A stretch of DNA of 30,444 bases from Lachnospiraceae bacterium UBA4631 (GTDB lineage Bacteria > Bacillota > Clostridia > Lachnospirales > Lachnospiraceae): positions 1 to 30,444 of the forward strand of contig DHMX01000001.1 in NCBI GenBank assembly GCA_002406015.1. Reading direction: 5' to 3'. How positions within the stretch are numbered: the stretch's first letter is position 1; every line of letters starts with the position of its first letter. Positions 1-7,582 of the stretch are shown in pieces. The notes below the pieces were generated by a model that was given only the letters and a program-made list of their open reading frames with translations, was not told the DNA's origin and did no database searches. The position numbers and the translations under genes were made by a program.

Positions 1-168
1 GTACAGATTATAGTAGAAGAGATAGAATTTGCAGAGAGTAAGAATGCGGCAGGTAATGCCGGCGGTTCTGTATATCAGGCAGATTCCAGACCGTCTCCAA
101 GTCAGGCAGCCGGTGATGGCTTTATGAGTATCCCGGATGGTGCTGAAGAGGAGTTACCATTTAACTAA
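1..168 (+). CDS. ssb: Single-stranded DNA-binding protein, C-terminal fragment (5' end outside window)
   Basis: The first 55 codons are open and end in TAA at 166-168. The visible part is the last strand of the OB fold (VQIIVEEIEF), then a Gly/Ala/Ser/Pro/Gln-rich flexible tail and the acidic tip EEELPFN. That acidic tip is the classic SSB C-terminal peptide that recruits replication and repair proteins. SSB coats single-stranded DNA during replication, recombination and repair. Its place 17 bp upstream of rpsR matches the conserved rpsF-ssb-rpsR operon, so rpsF is expected just outside the window. The N-terminal DNA-binding part cannot be judged. Confidence 0.9.
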   Translation, partial: VQIIVEEIEFAESKNAAGNAGGSVYQADSRPSPSQAAGDGFMSIPDGAEEELPFN

Positions 169-185
169 GTTGGAGGTAGAAGCAA

Positions 186-458
186 ATGCCAGTAAATAAG
201 AGCGAGAAAAGCGAACGTCCAGAAGCTCCTATGAGAAGAAGACCAGTTCGTAGAAGAAAAAAAGTATGTGTATTTTGTGCAGATAAGAATGCCGTTATCG
301 ACTATAAAGATGTTAACCGTTTAAAGAAATTCGTTTCTGAAAGAGGTAAAATCTTACCTAGAAGAATTACCGGCACTTGTGCAAAGCATCAGAGAGCTTT
401 GACTGTTGCAATTAAGAGAGCACGTCATATCGCATTGATGCCATACGTACAGGACTAA
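186..458 (+). CDS. rpsR: 30S ribosomal protein S18
   Basis: This 90-aa basic protein belongs to the S18 family. It has an Arg-rich N-terminus, the CVFC pair at residues 28-31, the YKDVNRLKKFVSERGKILP core and the RITGTCAKHQR segment that contacts 16S rRNA. S18 sits on the platform of the small subunit beside S6. The CxxC pair and the later Cys suggest the zinc-ribbon form of S18; that is inference from the Cys pattern. A GGAGG ribosome binding site at 172-176 precedes the ATG. It is the last gene of the rpsF-ssb-rpsR operon, followed by an intrinsic terminator. Confidence 0.97.
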   Translation: MPVNKSEKSERPEAPMRRRPVRRRKKVCVFCADKNAVIDYKDVNRLKKFVSERGKILPRRITGTCAKHQRALTVAIKRARHIALMPYVQD

Positions 459-482
459 TTGATTTTATATATCAGAAATTAT

Positions 483-514
483 AAGGGCAAGTCATTTATG
501 ACTTGTCCTTTTTT
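483..514 (+). terminator. Intrinsic terminator of the ssb-rpsR operon
   Basis: The arms 483-495 and 498-510 pair over 13 positions, with one G-U pair, around a tight loop. They are followed directly by a T-run (509-514). It lies 24 bp after the rpsR stop codon. The descending arm also holds the probable -35 box of glnA. Confidence 0.88.
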
Positions 515-531
515 CACTTTAATAGTATAGT
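503..531 (+). promoter_or_regulatory. Probable sigma-A promoter of the glnA operon
   Basis: TTGTCC (503-508), a 17-bp spacer and TATAGT (526-531) fit a sigma-A promoter (4/6 and 5/6 matches). The -35 box lies in the descending arm of the rpsR terminator hairpin. Predicted transcription would start near 538, inside the inverted repeat at 534-559. Confidence 0.5.
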
Positions 532-533
532 AA

Positions 534-559
534 ATATGTATCTGATAGTGGATACATAT
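534..559. repeat. 9-bp perfect inverted repeat at the predicted glnA transcription start
   Basis: ATATGTATC (534-542) and GATACATAT (551-559) are perfect inverted copies with an 8-bp spacer. They lie between the predicted -10 box and the glnA ribosome binding site. The repeat could be an operator or a 5'-UTR hairpin. It does not fit the GlnR/TnrA box (TGTNA-N7-TNACA), because the spacing is wrong. Confidence 0.6.
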
Positions 560-584
560 GTTTTACGAAAAAAGGAGAATGAAT

Positions 585-1916
585 ATGGGCAAGTACACCA
601 AACAGGACATTATGCGTAGAATTGAAGAGGAAGACATTGAGTTTATCCGGTTACAATTTACAGATATGTTCGGTGCTTTAAAAAATGTTGCAATTACTTC
701 CAGCCAGTTAGGAAAGGCATTAGACAATAAATGTATGTTTGATGGGTCTTCCATAGAAGGCTTTGTTCGGATTGAAGAATCTGATATGTACTTATATCCG
801 GATTTAGATACATTTGAGACCTTCCCATGGCGGCCACAGCAGGGAAAGGTAGCCAGATTGATTTGTGATGTATATAAGGCAGACGGAACCCCATTTGAAG
901 GTGACCCTCGTTATGTCTTAAGAAGAGTGCTTCAGGAAGCAGCAGATATGGGCTACCAGTTTGATGTAGGACCGGAATGTGAATTTTTCTTATTCCATAC
1001 AGACGATAACGGTATGCCGACAACTATTTCCCATGAAAAGGCAAGCTACTTTGATATTAGTCCATTGGATTTAGGCGAGAATGCAAGAAGAGATATGGTA
1101 CTGACCTTAGAGGATATGGGCTTTGAAATAGAAGCTTCTCATCATGAGGTCGCACCTGCCCAGCACGAAATTGATTTCAAATATGGTCCGGCACTGGGAA
1201 CCGCAGACAATATTATGACCTTTAAGCTGGTCGTAAAATCTATGGCAAAGCGTCATGGCTTGTTTGCCAGCTTTATGCCAAAGCCGCTGTACGGTGTAAA
1301 CGGCTCCGGTATGCATACAAATATGTCATTAACCAAGGACGGAAAGAATATATTTAACGACCCGGATGGTGAAAATGGATTAAGCAAAGAGGCATATTAC
1401 TTTATTGCGGGAATCATGAAGCATGTGAAAGGTATGACCGCAATTGCAAACCCATTGGTAAATTCCTATAAGCGGTTAGTTCCGGGACATGAGGCTCCTG
1501 TATATATAGCTTGGTCTGCAACGAACAGAAGTCCGTTAATCCGAATCCCGGCATCAAGAGGAGCCGGTACAAGAGTTGAATTGAGAAGCCCGGACCCGGC
1601 AGCAAATCCATACCTGTTGCTGGCACTTTGTCTGGCTGCCGGCTTGGATGGAATCAAGAATCAGATGGAACCGCCAAAGGCTGTAAACGGTAATATTTTT
1701 GAACTATCAGAGCGTGAAATGAAGCGTTCTAAGATAGAGAGTATACCGGCAAATCTGCATCAGGCAATTGTGGCAATGAAGGCAGACCCATTTATCAAGG
1801 AAGTATTGGGTGACCATGTATTCAACAAATATGTGGAAGCAAAAGAAGCAGAGTGGGATCAATATCGCAAGCAAGTAACACAGTGGGAAATTGATGAATA
1901 CCTGTACAAGATTTAA
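585..1916 (+). CDS. glnA: Glutamine synthetase, type I (GSI-alpha)
   Basis: The enzyme joins ammonia to glutamate using ATP, the entry point of nitrogen assimilation in the cytosol. The product is 443 aa, the usual length for Bacillus/Clostridium GlnA. Visible signatures are the N-terminal beta-grasp segment with DGSSIEGF (residues 53-60), the metal-binding GPECEFFLF (129-137), the VNGSGMHTNMSL ammonia/ATP-site loop and the NRSPLIRIP region before the C-terminus. The ATG at 585 was chosen because AAAGGAG (571-577) sits 7 bp upstream. ATGs at 558 and 579 lie too far upstream of, or too close to, that site. It heads a tight operon with an ANTAR regulator, dapF and dapL. The linked ANTAR protein suggests nitrogen control by antitermination, as known for the clostridial glnA-nitR pair. 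Confidence 0.96.
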   Translation: MGKYTKQDIMRRIEEEDIEFIRLQFTDMFGALKNVAITSSQLGKALDNKCMFDGSSIEGFVRIEESDMYLYPDLDTFETFPWRPQQGKVARLICDVYKADGTPFEGDPRYVLRRVLQEAADMGYQFDVGPECEFFLFHTDDNGMPTTISHEKASYFDISPLDLGENARRDMVLTLEDMGFEIEASHHEVAPAQHEIDFKYGPALGTADNIMTFKLVVKSMAKRHGLFASFMPKPLYGVNGSGMHTNMSLTKDGKNIFNDPDGENGLSKEAYYFIAGIMKHVKGMTAIANPLVNSYKRLVPGHEAPVYIAWSATNRSPLIRIPASRGAGTRVELRSPDPAANPYLLLALCLAAGLDGIKNQMEPPKAVNGNIFELSEREMKRSKIESIPANLHQAIVAMKADPFIKEVLGDHVFNKYVEAKEAEWDQYRKQVTQWEIDEYLYKI

Positions 1917-1945
1917 TACTGTTCTGATAATGAGGAGAGAGTAGT

Positions 1946-2488
1946 ATGATAGGTGTTATCATTGTTTTTTCCAAGGCGGAGGAGGCAAAGGCGATTCGGA
2001 ATCTGCTGACGAGGAACGGAGTAAATGTGATAGCAGCATGTACCACAGGGTCACAGGCAATTTCATTTTTTGGGGATTTAGATGAAGCATTGGTAATTTG
2101 CGGCTATAAGCTTGCAGATATGCTGTATACAGAATTATTGGACTATTTACCGTCAACATTTGAAATGCTGGTGGTGGCTCCGCGAAGTCACTATGCAGAA
2201 TGTGACCGGAGCCGGGTTGTATGTCTGGGTATGCCGTTAAAAGCTCAAGAGCTGGTGGATACCAGTAATATATTGCTGCAGGGTTTATATCAGAAGCGAC
2301 GAAAGCGTAAGGCACAGCCAAAGCAATGGACAAAAGAGGAACGTGCAGTTATAGAGAGTGCGAAGCTTCGTTTGGAACAACAGAAGAAAATGTCGGAAGA
2401 GGAAGCACATCATTATCTTCAGAAACGTAGCATGGATACCGGTGTTAATATAATTGAAACCGCACAAATGGTATTAGAGATATTTTAA
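1946..2488 (+). CDS. ANTAR-domain RNA-binding antiterminator (NitR-like response regulator)
   Basis: This 180-aa protein has a receiver-like N-terminal half (residues 1 to about 115) and a C-terminal ANTAR domain (about 125-180: WTKEERAVIESAKLRL, then AHHYLQKRSMDTG and ETAQMVLEIF). ANTAR proteins bind paired hexaloop hairpins in leader RNAs and stop premature termination. The N-terminal domain lacks the typical acidic cluster and phospho-acceptor Asp/Lys arrangement of a true receiver, so it is probably not phosphorylated; this is my reading. A good Shine-Dalgarno (GAGGAGAG) precedes ATG 1946. It lies 29 bp after glnA and 23 bp before dapF. Clostridial glnA is known to be followed by an ANTAR gene called nitR, so a nitrogen-responsive role is likely. 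Confidence 0.85.
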   Translation: MIGVIIVFSKAEEAKAIRNLLTRNGVNVIAACTTGSQAISFFGDLDEALVICGYKLADMLYTELLDYLPSTFEMLVVAPRSHYAECDRSRVVCLGMPLKAQELVDTSNILLQGLYQKRRKRKAQPKQWTKEERAVIESAKLRLEQQKKMSEEEAHHYLQKRSMDTGVNIIETAQMVLEIF

Positions 2489-2511
2489 TAACAGATTGAG
2501 GAGGACACTGT

Positions 2512-3348
2512 ATGAAGTTTACAAAGATGGAAGGTCTGGGAAACGATTATATCTATGTAAATTGTTTTCAGGAAAAAGTGGAGCAGCCACAAAAATTAGC
2601 AATTCAGTACAGTGACCGTCACTTCGGAATCGGTTCGGATGGACTGATATTAATTATGCCGTCCGAAGTAGCTGATTTTCAGATGGATATGTATAATTCG
2701 GATGGTTCGCAGGCTGAAATGTGCGGAAATGGGATTCGATGTGTCGGCAAGTATGTGTATGATTACGGATTGACGCAAAAGACACAGATAACGGTAGAAA
2801 CGCTGGCAGGAATTAAGACGCTGAATCTGCATGTAGAGCAGGGAAAGGTAAAGCTTGTAACGGTAGATATGGGAAGCCCGATTCTGCAAAGTTCTTTGAT
2901 TCCGGTAGTATCGGAAAAGCCGGAGGTCGTGAATGAACCGATTACCGTAGCCGGAACGGCATATCATGTAACCTGTGTATCTATGGGAAATCCGCATGCG
3001 GTAGTATTTATGGATAATGTAAAGGAATTGCCGTTAGAGACCATAGGACCGGAATTTGAACATCATGCGTGGTTTCCGAGAAGAATTAATACGGAATTTG
3101 TAGAAGTTCTGAACCCGCATGAAGTAAATATGCGTGTATGGGAACGGGGAGCCGGTGAAACACTTGCCTGCGGAACCGGTGCGTGTGCCAGTGCAGTTGC
3201 CTGTATTTTGAACCATAAGACAGAAAATGAGATTATACTGCATCTGGTAGGCGGTGATTTGAAGGTTCAATGGGACCGCGATAAAAACCGCATATTTATG
3301 ACCGGACCGGCAACCGTAGTGTTCGATGGTGAAATTCCGGAGATATAA
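2512..3348 (+). CDS. dapF: Diaminopimelate epimerase
   Basis: DapF interconverts LL- and meso-2,6-diaminopimelate, giving the meso form needed for peptidoglycan and lysine. The 278-aa length is normal. Both catalytic cysteines are visible in the family motifs: Cys71 in AEMCGNGIRC and Cys220 in GETLACGTGACA. The N-terminal MKFTKMEGLGNDYIYV is also characteristic. A GAGGAGG site stands just before the ATG. It is 29 bp upstream of dapL, which makes its substrate, so the two catalyse consecutive steps in the same operon. Confidence 0.97.
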   Translation: MKFTKMEGLGNDYIYVNCFQEKVEQPQKLAIQYSDRHFGIGSDGLILIMPSEVADFQMDMYNSDGSQAEMCGNGIRCVGKYVYDYGLTQKTQITVETLAGIKTLNLHVEQGKVKLVTVDMGSPILQSSLIPVVSEKPEVVNEPITVAGTAYHVTCVSMGNPHAVVFMDNVKELPLETIGPEFEHHAWFPRRINTEFVEVLNPHEVNMRVWERGAGETLACGTGACASAVACILNHKTENEIILHLVGGDLKVQWDRDKNRIFMTGPATVVFDGEIPEI

Positions 3349-3377
3349 GACATAAAACAAAGCAGGAGGAGACACAG

Positions 3378-4595
3378 ATGTTTAAGGTAAACGAAAATTA
3401 TTTGAAATTACCGGGAAGCTATTTGTTTTCTACAATTGGTAAGAAGGTAAGAGAATACAAGGAGGCACATCCGGATAAGCAGGTAATCAGTCTGGGAATT
3501 GGAGATGTTACACAGCCGTTAGCACCTGCAATTATTGAAAGACTGCATTCTGCAGTTGATGAAATGGCAGATGCGGCAACATTTAAAGGCTATGCACCGG
3601 ATTTAGGATATGAATTTCTACGGACAACCATTGCAGAGCATGATTACCATGCAAGGGGCGTTGATATTGCAGCAGATGAAATCTTTGTAAGTGATGGTGC
3701 AAAGAGTGATTCGGGAAATATTCAGGAAATATTCAGTCTGGATAATAAGATTGCAGTATGTGACCCGGTTTATCCGGTTTATGTAGATTCTAATGTTATG
3801 GCAGGAAGAACCGGAACCTATGATGCGGATACCGGACTTTGGAGTGATGTTACCTATATGCCATGTGATGAAAGCAATCATTTTGTACCGGAATTGCCGA
3901 AGGAGGCACCGGACATTATTTATTTGTGTTATCCGAATAATCCAACCGGTATGACTCTGACTAAGGCTCAACTGCAGGAATGGGTGGATTATGCACTTCG
4001 CGTAGGGGCTGTTATTATCTATGATGCAGCATATGAAGCATATATTAGCGAAAAGGATGTTCCGCATACGATTTACGAATGTGAAGGAGCAAAGGGATGT
4101 GCAATAGAGCTACGCAGCTTTTCTAAGAATGCAGGCTTTACCGGTACCAGATTAGGATTTACCGTAATTCCGAAGGAATTAAAGAGTGCGGATGGTGTTT
4201 CTCTGCATACCTTATGGGCAAGAAGACATGGAACGAAGTTCAATGGTGCTCCGTATATCGTGCAGGCAGCCGGTGCCGCAGTCTATAGTGATGCCGGAAA
4301 AGAACAGACAGCAAAGCAGATTGCATATTATATGAATAATGCACAGGTTATTAAAACTGCATTGGCAGAAAGCGGTTATACCGTATATGGCGGTGTAAAT
4401 GCTCCATATATCTGGCTAAAGACACCGGACCATATGAAGTCATGGGAATTTTTCGATTATTTATTGGAAAATGCAAATGTAGTGGGTACTCCGGGTTCTG
4501 GATTTGGACCAAGCGGAGAAGGATATTTCCGGCTGACAGCATTCGGTTCATACGAGAATACCTTGCAGGCAGTGGAGCGTATCCGGAATTTATAG
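3378..4595 (+). CDS. dapL: LL-diaminopimelate aminotransferase
   Basis: DapL is a PLP enzyme converting tetrahydrodipicolinate directly to LL-diaminopimelate with glutamate as amino donor, bypassing the acylated dapD/E-type steps. The 405-aa protein begins MFKVNENYLKLPGSYLF, typical of the family. It shows the fold-type I features CYPNNPTG (184-191), cofactor Asp216 in IIYDAAYEAY, and the Schiff-base Lys250 in SFSKNAGFTGTRLGF. An AGGAGGAG site precedes ATG 3378. It is the last gene of the glnA-ANTAR-dapF-dapL run. No clear terminator follows, so some read-through into the carrier-protein cassette is possible. Confidence 0.96.
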   Translation: MFKVNENYLKLPGSYLFSTIGKKVREYKEAHPDKQVISLGIGDVTQPLAPAIIERLHSAVDEMADAATFKGYAPDLGYEFLRTTIAEHDYHARGVDIAADEIFVSDGAKSDSGNIQEIFSLDNKIAVCDPVYPVYVDSNVMAGRTGTYDADTGLWSDVTYMPCDESNHFVPELPKEAPDIIYLCYPNNPTGMTLTKAQLQEWVDYALRVGAVIIYDAAYEAYISEKDVPHTIYECEGAKGCAIELRSFSKNAGFTGTRLGFTVIPKELKSADGVSLHTLWARRHGTKFNGAPYIVQAAGAAVYSDAGKEQTAKQIAYYMNNAQVIKTALAESGYTVYGGVNAPYIWLKTPDHMKSWEFFDYLLENANVVGTPGSGFGPSGEGYFRLTAFGSYENTLQAVERIRNL

Positions 4596-4623
4596 TAATT
4601 TTGCTGATTTTTATACGAAAATA

Positions 4624-4652
4624 TTGTAATTATTCGTGATTTATATTAAAAT
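4624..4652 (+). promoter_or_regulatory. Possible sigma-A promoter for the carrier-protein cassette
   Basis: TTGTAA (4624-4629), a 17-bp spacer and TAAAAT (4647-4652) lie in the 113-bp gap between dapL and the carrier protein. Both boxes are AT-rich like their surroundings, so confidence is moderate. Confidence 0.4.
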
Positions 4653-4708
4653 ATAGGTATTGATGTGCAGCATTGTACGGCATATATAAAATGATTGGAG
4701 GATGAAGA

Positions 4709-4960
4709 ATGGATAAGGACTTAATTAAGAAGCAGTCATTGGAAGTAATCGAAGATGTACTTCCGGAAGTGGACACTGCAACACTGGATACTTCTGCATC
4801 TATTATTGATGATTATGATGTTAATTCAGTATCAATTATCAGACTTCTGGTGGGATTGGAAGACAAGTTCAACGTAGAATTTGATGACAGCGAGCTTGCA
4901 TTGAACAAGTATGCAAGTTTTGATGATGTAATTGAATCAGTTGAAAAGAAAATGAACTAG
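4709..4960 (+). CDS. Free-standing acyl/peptidyl carrier protein
   Basis: This 83-aa acidic helical protein has the length and pattern of an acyl or peptidyl carrier protein. The presumed phosphopantetheine attachment site is Ser40 in DYDVNSVSIIRLLVGLE. The usual DSL motif reads NSV here, which departs from housekeeping fatty-acid AcpP (DSLD) and resembles specialised carriers such as those in amino-acyl or secondary pathways. The third helix is predicted around YASFDDVIESVEKK. The TTGGAGG site upstream is strong. It lies 23 bp ahead of a BtrH-like gene and close to a phosphopantetheinyl transferase that could load it. The cargo is unknown. Confidence 0.85.
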   Translation: MDKDLIKKQSLEVIEDVLPEVDTATLDTSASIIDDYDVNSVSIIRLLVGLEDKFNVEFDDSELALNKYASFDDVIESVEKKMN

Positions 4961-4983
4961 TTTTGGGAATTGGAGGAGAAAAC

Positions 4984-6045
4984 ATGGCAAACGAAAAGAT
5001 TTTGGAAGTGTCCTATCCGGGCATTACATCATGGCAGTGGCACGCTACCTTATTTTCAATTCTTGGAAATGATGAAAATGCCAGAAAATGGATTTTTAGT
5101 AATTACATTCAGTTAAGATGTTACACCATTAATGAGATTTTTACCGGTGATGATATGCTGTTTACAGATATGATGCCGGGCAGCAGTTCCTTAAAGGAAT
5201 GCCCATATCTGGTATTCTCATTGATGACAAAGGAGCAGGTAGAGAGCTACTGCGGTAACATCATTGATTTTGTAATCAAAACCATCGATTTGAACGGCTA
5301 TGTATATGGTGTGTTTGATGAGGCAAAGATTCTTTGTAATGCAGATGTTGATTACAAGTTCCCACATGAATTGTTCATTTACGGTTACAATATTGAAAAA
5401 GAGATTTTCTATGTAGGTGACTTCACATTCGGTGAGCATTATACATATTCAACCGTTTCCTTTAGTGATGTAGAACGTGGATATGATGTTATCAATGCAC
5501 CGGAAGACCATATGTTCAAGGATGATTACAAGGGTCGGAGAGGCTTGTACGTTATTATGAAGAATAACGAAACCACCTACTATGACATTGATATTGAACT
5601 GATTGAGCGGACATTGCGTGAATATTTGAATTGTGAGGATACCAAGAATCATTTCCGGATGATGCGGAACCGGTTCAATGATACTACCTTTGGTGTAGAT
5701 GTGTATGATCGTGTAATTGAACAGATTGATAAGCAGCTGCACGCAGAAGAGCCGGACTATGATATTCGGTCCCTGCACTTGATTTATGACCATAAGGTAT
5801 TGATGCTGGAGCGTATTAAGTATCTGATGGCAAATGATTACATTCCGTTTAGTCAGGCAATCGTTGATGATTATGCAACCGTTGTTGAAAATGCCCAGAC
5901 TGCAAGAAATCTGCTTGTGCGTATCTCGATTACAGGAGAAATTGAACGTGCAGACAGATTTGCAAAATATCTGAATCAGGCAAAGGAAACCGAAATCAAG
6001 GTGCTGAGTCAGGTATTAGAGCAGTTGGAAAAGAGAGAGAAATAA
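4984..6045 (+). CDS. Unknown 353-aa protein, weak resemblance to BtrH-N/C39-like acyltransferase fold
   Basis: I do not recognise this protein with certainty. The segment FPHELFIYGYN (127-136) followed by FYVGDF (142-147) looks like the His and Asp strands of papain/C39-like folds, including the N-terminal domain of butirosin protein BtrH, which moves an acyl group from a carrier protein to an acceptor. The expected nucleophilic Cys near the N-terminus is not evident; the region reads ITSWQWHATLFSILG (14-28). The C-terminal third (about 200-353) is helical and charged. The ATG at 4984 is preferred over a TTG at 4963 because GGAGG (4972-4976) stands 7 bp before it. Its position between a carrier protein and a phosphopantetheinyl transferase supports a role in handling carrier-bound acyl groups; that role is inference. 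Confidence 0.6.
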   Translation: MANEKILEVSYPGITSWQWHATLFSILGNDENARKWIFSNYIQLRCYTINEIFTGDDMLFTDMMPGSSSLKECPYLVFSLMTKEQVESYCGNIIDFVIKTIDLNGYVYGVFDEAKILCNADVDYKFPHELFIYGYNIEKEIFYVGDFTFGEHYTYSTVSFSDVERGYDVINAPEDHMFKDDYKGRRGLYVIMKNNETTYYDIDIELIERTLREYLNCEDTKNHFRMMRNRFNDTTFGVDVYDRVIEQIDKQLHAEEPDYDIRSLHLIYDHKVLMLERIKYLMANDYIPFSQAIVDDYATVVENAQTARNLLVRISITGEIERADRFAKYLNQAKETEIKVLSQVLEQLEKREK

Positions 6046-6056
6046 TAAGGAATAAT

Positions 6057-6818
6057 ATGATACAATTATATTCATTAAAGATGGACCGGGAACTTAAAGA
6101 ACCGGAGCGTCAGCAAATTATGAATATTGTAACACCGGAACGCAAGGCGAAAGCCCTGCGTTTTCGGCGTTTTGAAGACCAATGCCGAGGCTTGGCAACG
6201 GGCTTGCTGGAAAGCTATGTCTGCCGGAAGGAATTTGGTATTACAAATCTTGCAGGGAACATAGGACTTGGTGAACAGGGAAAGCCGTATATTATCGGGC
6301 AGGAGGAGACAGACTATCACTATAATATCAGCCACTCCGGAGTCTGGATTGTCTGCGGAGCTTCCCGGACGGCATTAGGGGTGGATGTAGAGCAGGAGGC
6401 GAAATATCGGGAGCAGGTGGTAAGCCGCTTTTTTCCGGAACAAGAGAAAAATGATATTTTAGAAAGAGCAGAAGCAGAACGCCCGAAGGTATTTGCGGAA
6501 TACTGGACCATGAAAGAGAGTGTTATGAAATATACGGGTCTGGGATTTACACTCCCTATCCGGCAGTTCTTAACGAATCGGGAAAACGGACAGGTGGAAT
6601 TTCTGTGGGATTCTGAGAAAAATGAAGCATGGCAGAAGAAACTTTTGGAACAAGGAATTTCAACCGGAACCATGCCGGTTTGCCAAGTGTTTACACTGGA
6701 ACCCGGATATGCTTGTAGCGTGTGCAGCGGTCAGCGGGAGCCGGTAAATCAGATTTTTGTAACAGTAGAAGGATGCTTGCAGGAGCTGCTTAAAGCCACG
6801 CACCGTCAAAGCGGATAA
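6057..6818 (+). CDS. Sfp-type 4'-phosphopantetheinyl transferase
   Basis: The enzyme transfers phosphopantetheine from CoA to a carrier-protein Ser. The 253-aa protein has all Sfp-family motifs: GKPY (75-78), NISHSG (90-95), GVDVE with metal ligands Asp110 and Glu112, and WTMKESVMKYTG with Glu154 and Lys158. It lies 11 bp after the BtrH-like gene and most probably activates the carrier protein encoded first in the cassette. The ribosome binding site is weak (AAGG), suggesting low expression or translational coupling. Its last 29 bp overlap the 3' end of the convergent SDR gene. Sfp-type rather than AcpS-type points to secondary or specialised carrier activation, though some Firmicutes use a single Sfp-type enzyme for everything. 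Confidence 0.9.
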   Translation: MIQLYSLKMDRELKEPERQQIMNIVTPERKAKALRFRRFEDQCRGLATGLLESYVCRKEFGITNLAGNIGLGEQGKPYIIGQEETDYHYNISHSGVWIVCGASRTALGVDVEQEAKYREQVVSRFFPEQEKNDILERAEAERPKVFAEYWTMKESVMKYTGLGFTLPIRQFLTNRENGQVEFLWDSEKNEAWQKKLLEQGISTGTMPVCQVFTLEPGYACSVCSGQREPVNQIFVTVEGCLQELLKATHRQSG

Positions 6819-7518
6819 TTTGACCGGTCAGATAGGATGGGGAATCCAGAAGCTGCTTTACCATCCGGGCAACCTCGTCCGGAGCAGCCATTCTTCCAAG
6901 AGGGATGCTTTCCTCTAATTCATTTAGCTCTTCTTTTGAAAAACAATGATTCATTCCGGTATCAATCACACCGCAGGACAATGCATTAACGGCAATTCCG
7001 CTTGGAGCAAGCTCTTTGCCGAGGGATTGGGTGAGAGCGTTGATTCCGCCCTTGGTAGCGGCATAGGCAGCCTCACAGGAGGCACCCACTTCCCCCCAGA
7101 CAGAGGAAATATTCAGAATCCGTCCGCTATGCACATGCACCATCGCAGGAATGACCTCATGACAGTAATAGAAGACAGAAGACAGGTTTGTCTGAATTAG
7201 TTGGTTCCATTCGGGAACGGAAAGGTCTGTCAAAAGACCTACATGCGAAATACCTGCATTATTAATCAAAACATCAATTTGCCCCCATTGCTGAAGAATG
7301 TTGGCAACAAAGCCCTGAACGAAAGCATAATCACCGCAGTCGCCACATTCAGCAATGCAGTCAACACCCAGCTTTGTAAGAAGCTCTTTTGTATTTAATA
7401 AATCATCAGGATGGTGATAGGATGTAATGGCAATCCGGTCATATTCCTTGGCAAGGGTAAGTGCAATAGATTTTCCGATACCGGAAGATGCACCGGTAAT
7501 AATTGCTGTAGCAGACAT
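6790..7518 (-). CDS. ymfI: SDR-family reductase, YmfI / EF-P 5-aminopentanone reductase type
   Basis: This 242-aa short-chain dehydrogenase/reductase has the nucleotide-binding TGASSGIG (8-15), NNAG (87-90), Asn111, catalytic Ser139 in NISSVWGEVGAS, and Tyr152/Lys156 in AAYAATKGG. The SSVWGxVGAS stretch and CGVIDTGMN resemble the YmfI group rather than housekeeping FabG. In Bacillus subtilis, YmfI reduces the 5-aminopentanone group on elongation factor P to 5-aminopentanol. No EF-P gene is in the window, so the assignment rests on sequence resemblance; a FabG-like 3-oxoacyl reductase is the alternative. The start at 7518 follows AGGAGG at 7526-7531. A longer open frame upstream runs through AT-rich promoter DNA and is not coding. 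Confidence 0.8.
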   Translation of the reverse strand: MSATAIITGASSGIGKSIALTLAKEYDRIAITSYHHPDDLLNTKELLTKLGVDCIAECGDCGDYAFVQGFVANILQQWGQIDVLINNAGISHVGLLTDLSVPEWNQLIQTNLSSVFYYCHEVIPAMVHVHSGRILNISSVWGEVGASCEAAYAATKGGINALTQSLGKELAPSGIAVNALSCGVIDTGMNHCFSKEELNELEESIPLGRMAAPDEVARMVKQLLDSPSYLTGQIIRFDGAWL

Positions 7519-7582
7519 TTTAAAGCCTCCTGTCATAAAGTGTACTAAATTCTTAAAAATAATATAACATAGAATCAATGAC

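Noticed and set aside
483..559. Possible ANTAR dual-hexaloop target upstream of glnA
   Set aside because: Neither hairpin gives a clean six-base loop with A at position 1 and G at position 4. The repeat at 534-559 has an eight-base spacer. Not strong enough to call.
534..559. GlnR/TnrA operator
   Set aside because: The palindrome half-sites TGTAT/ATACA are spaced 10 bp apart and do not satisfy TGTNA-N7-TNACA.
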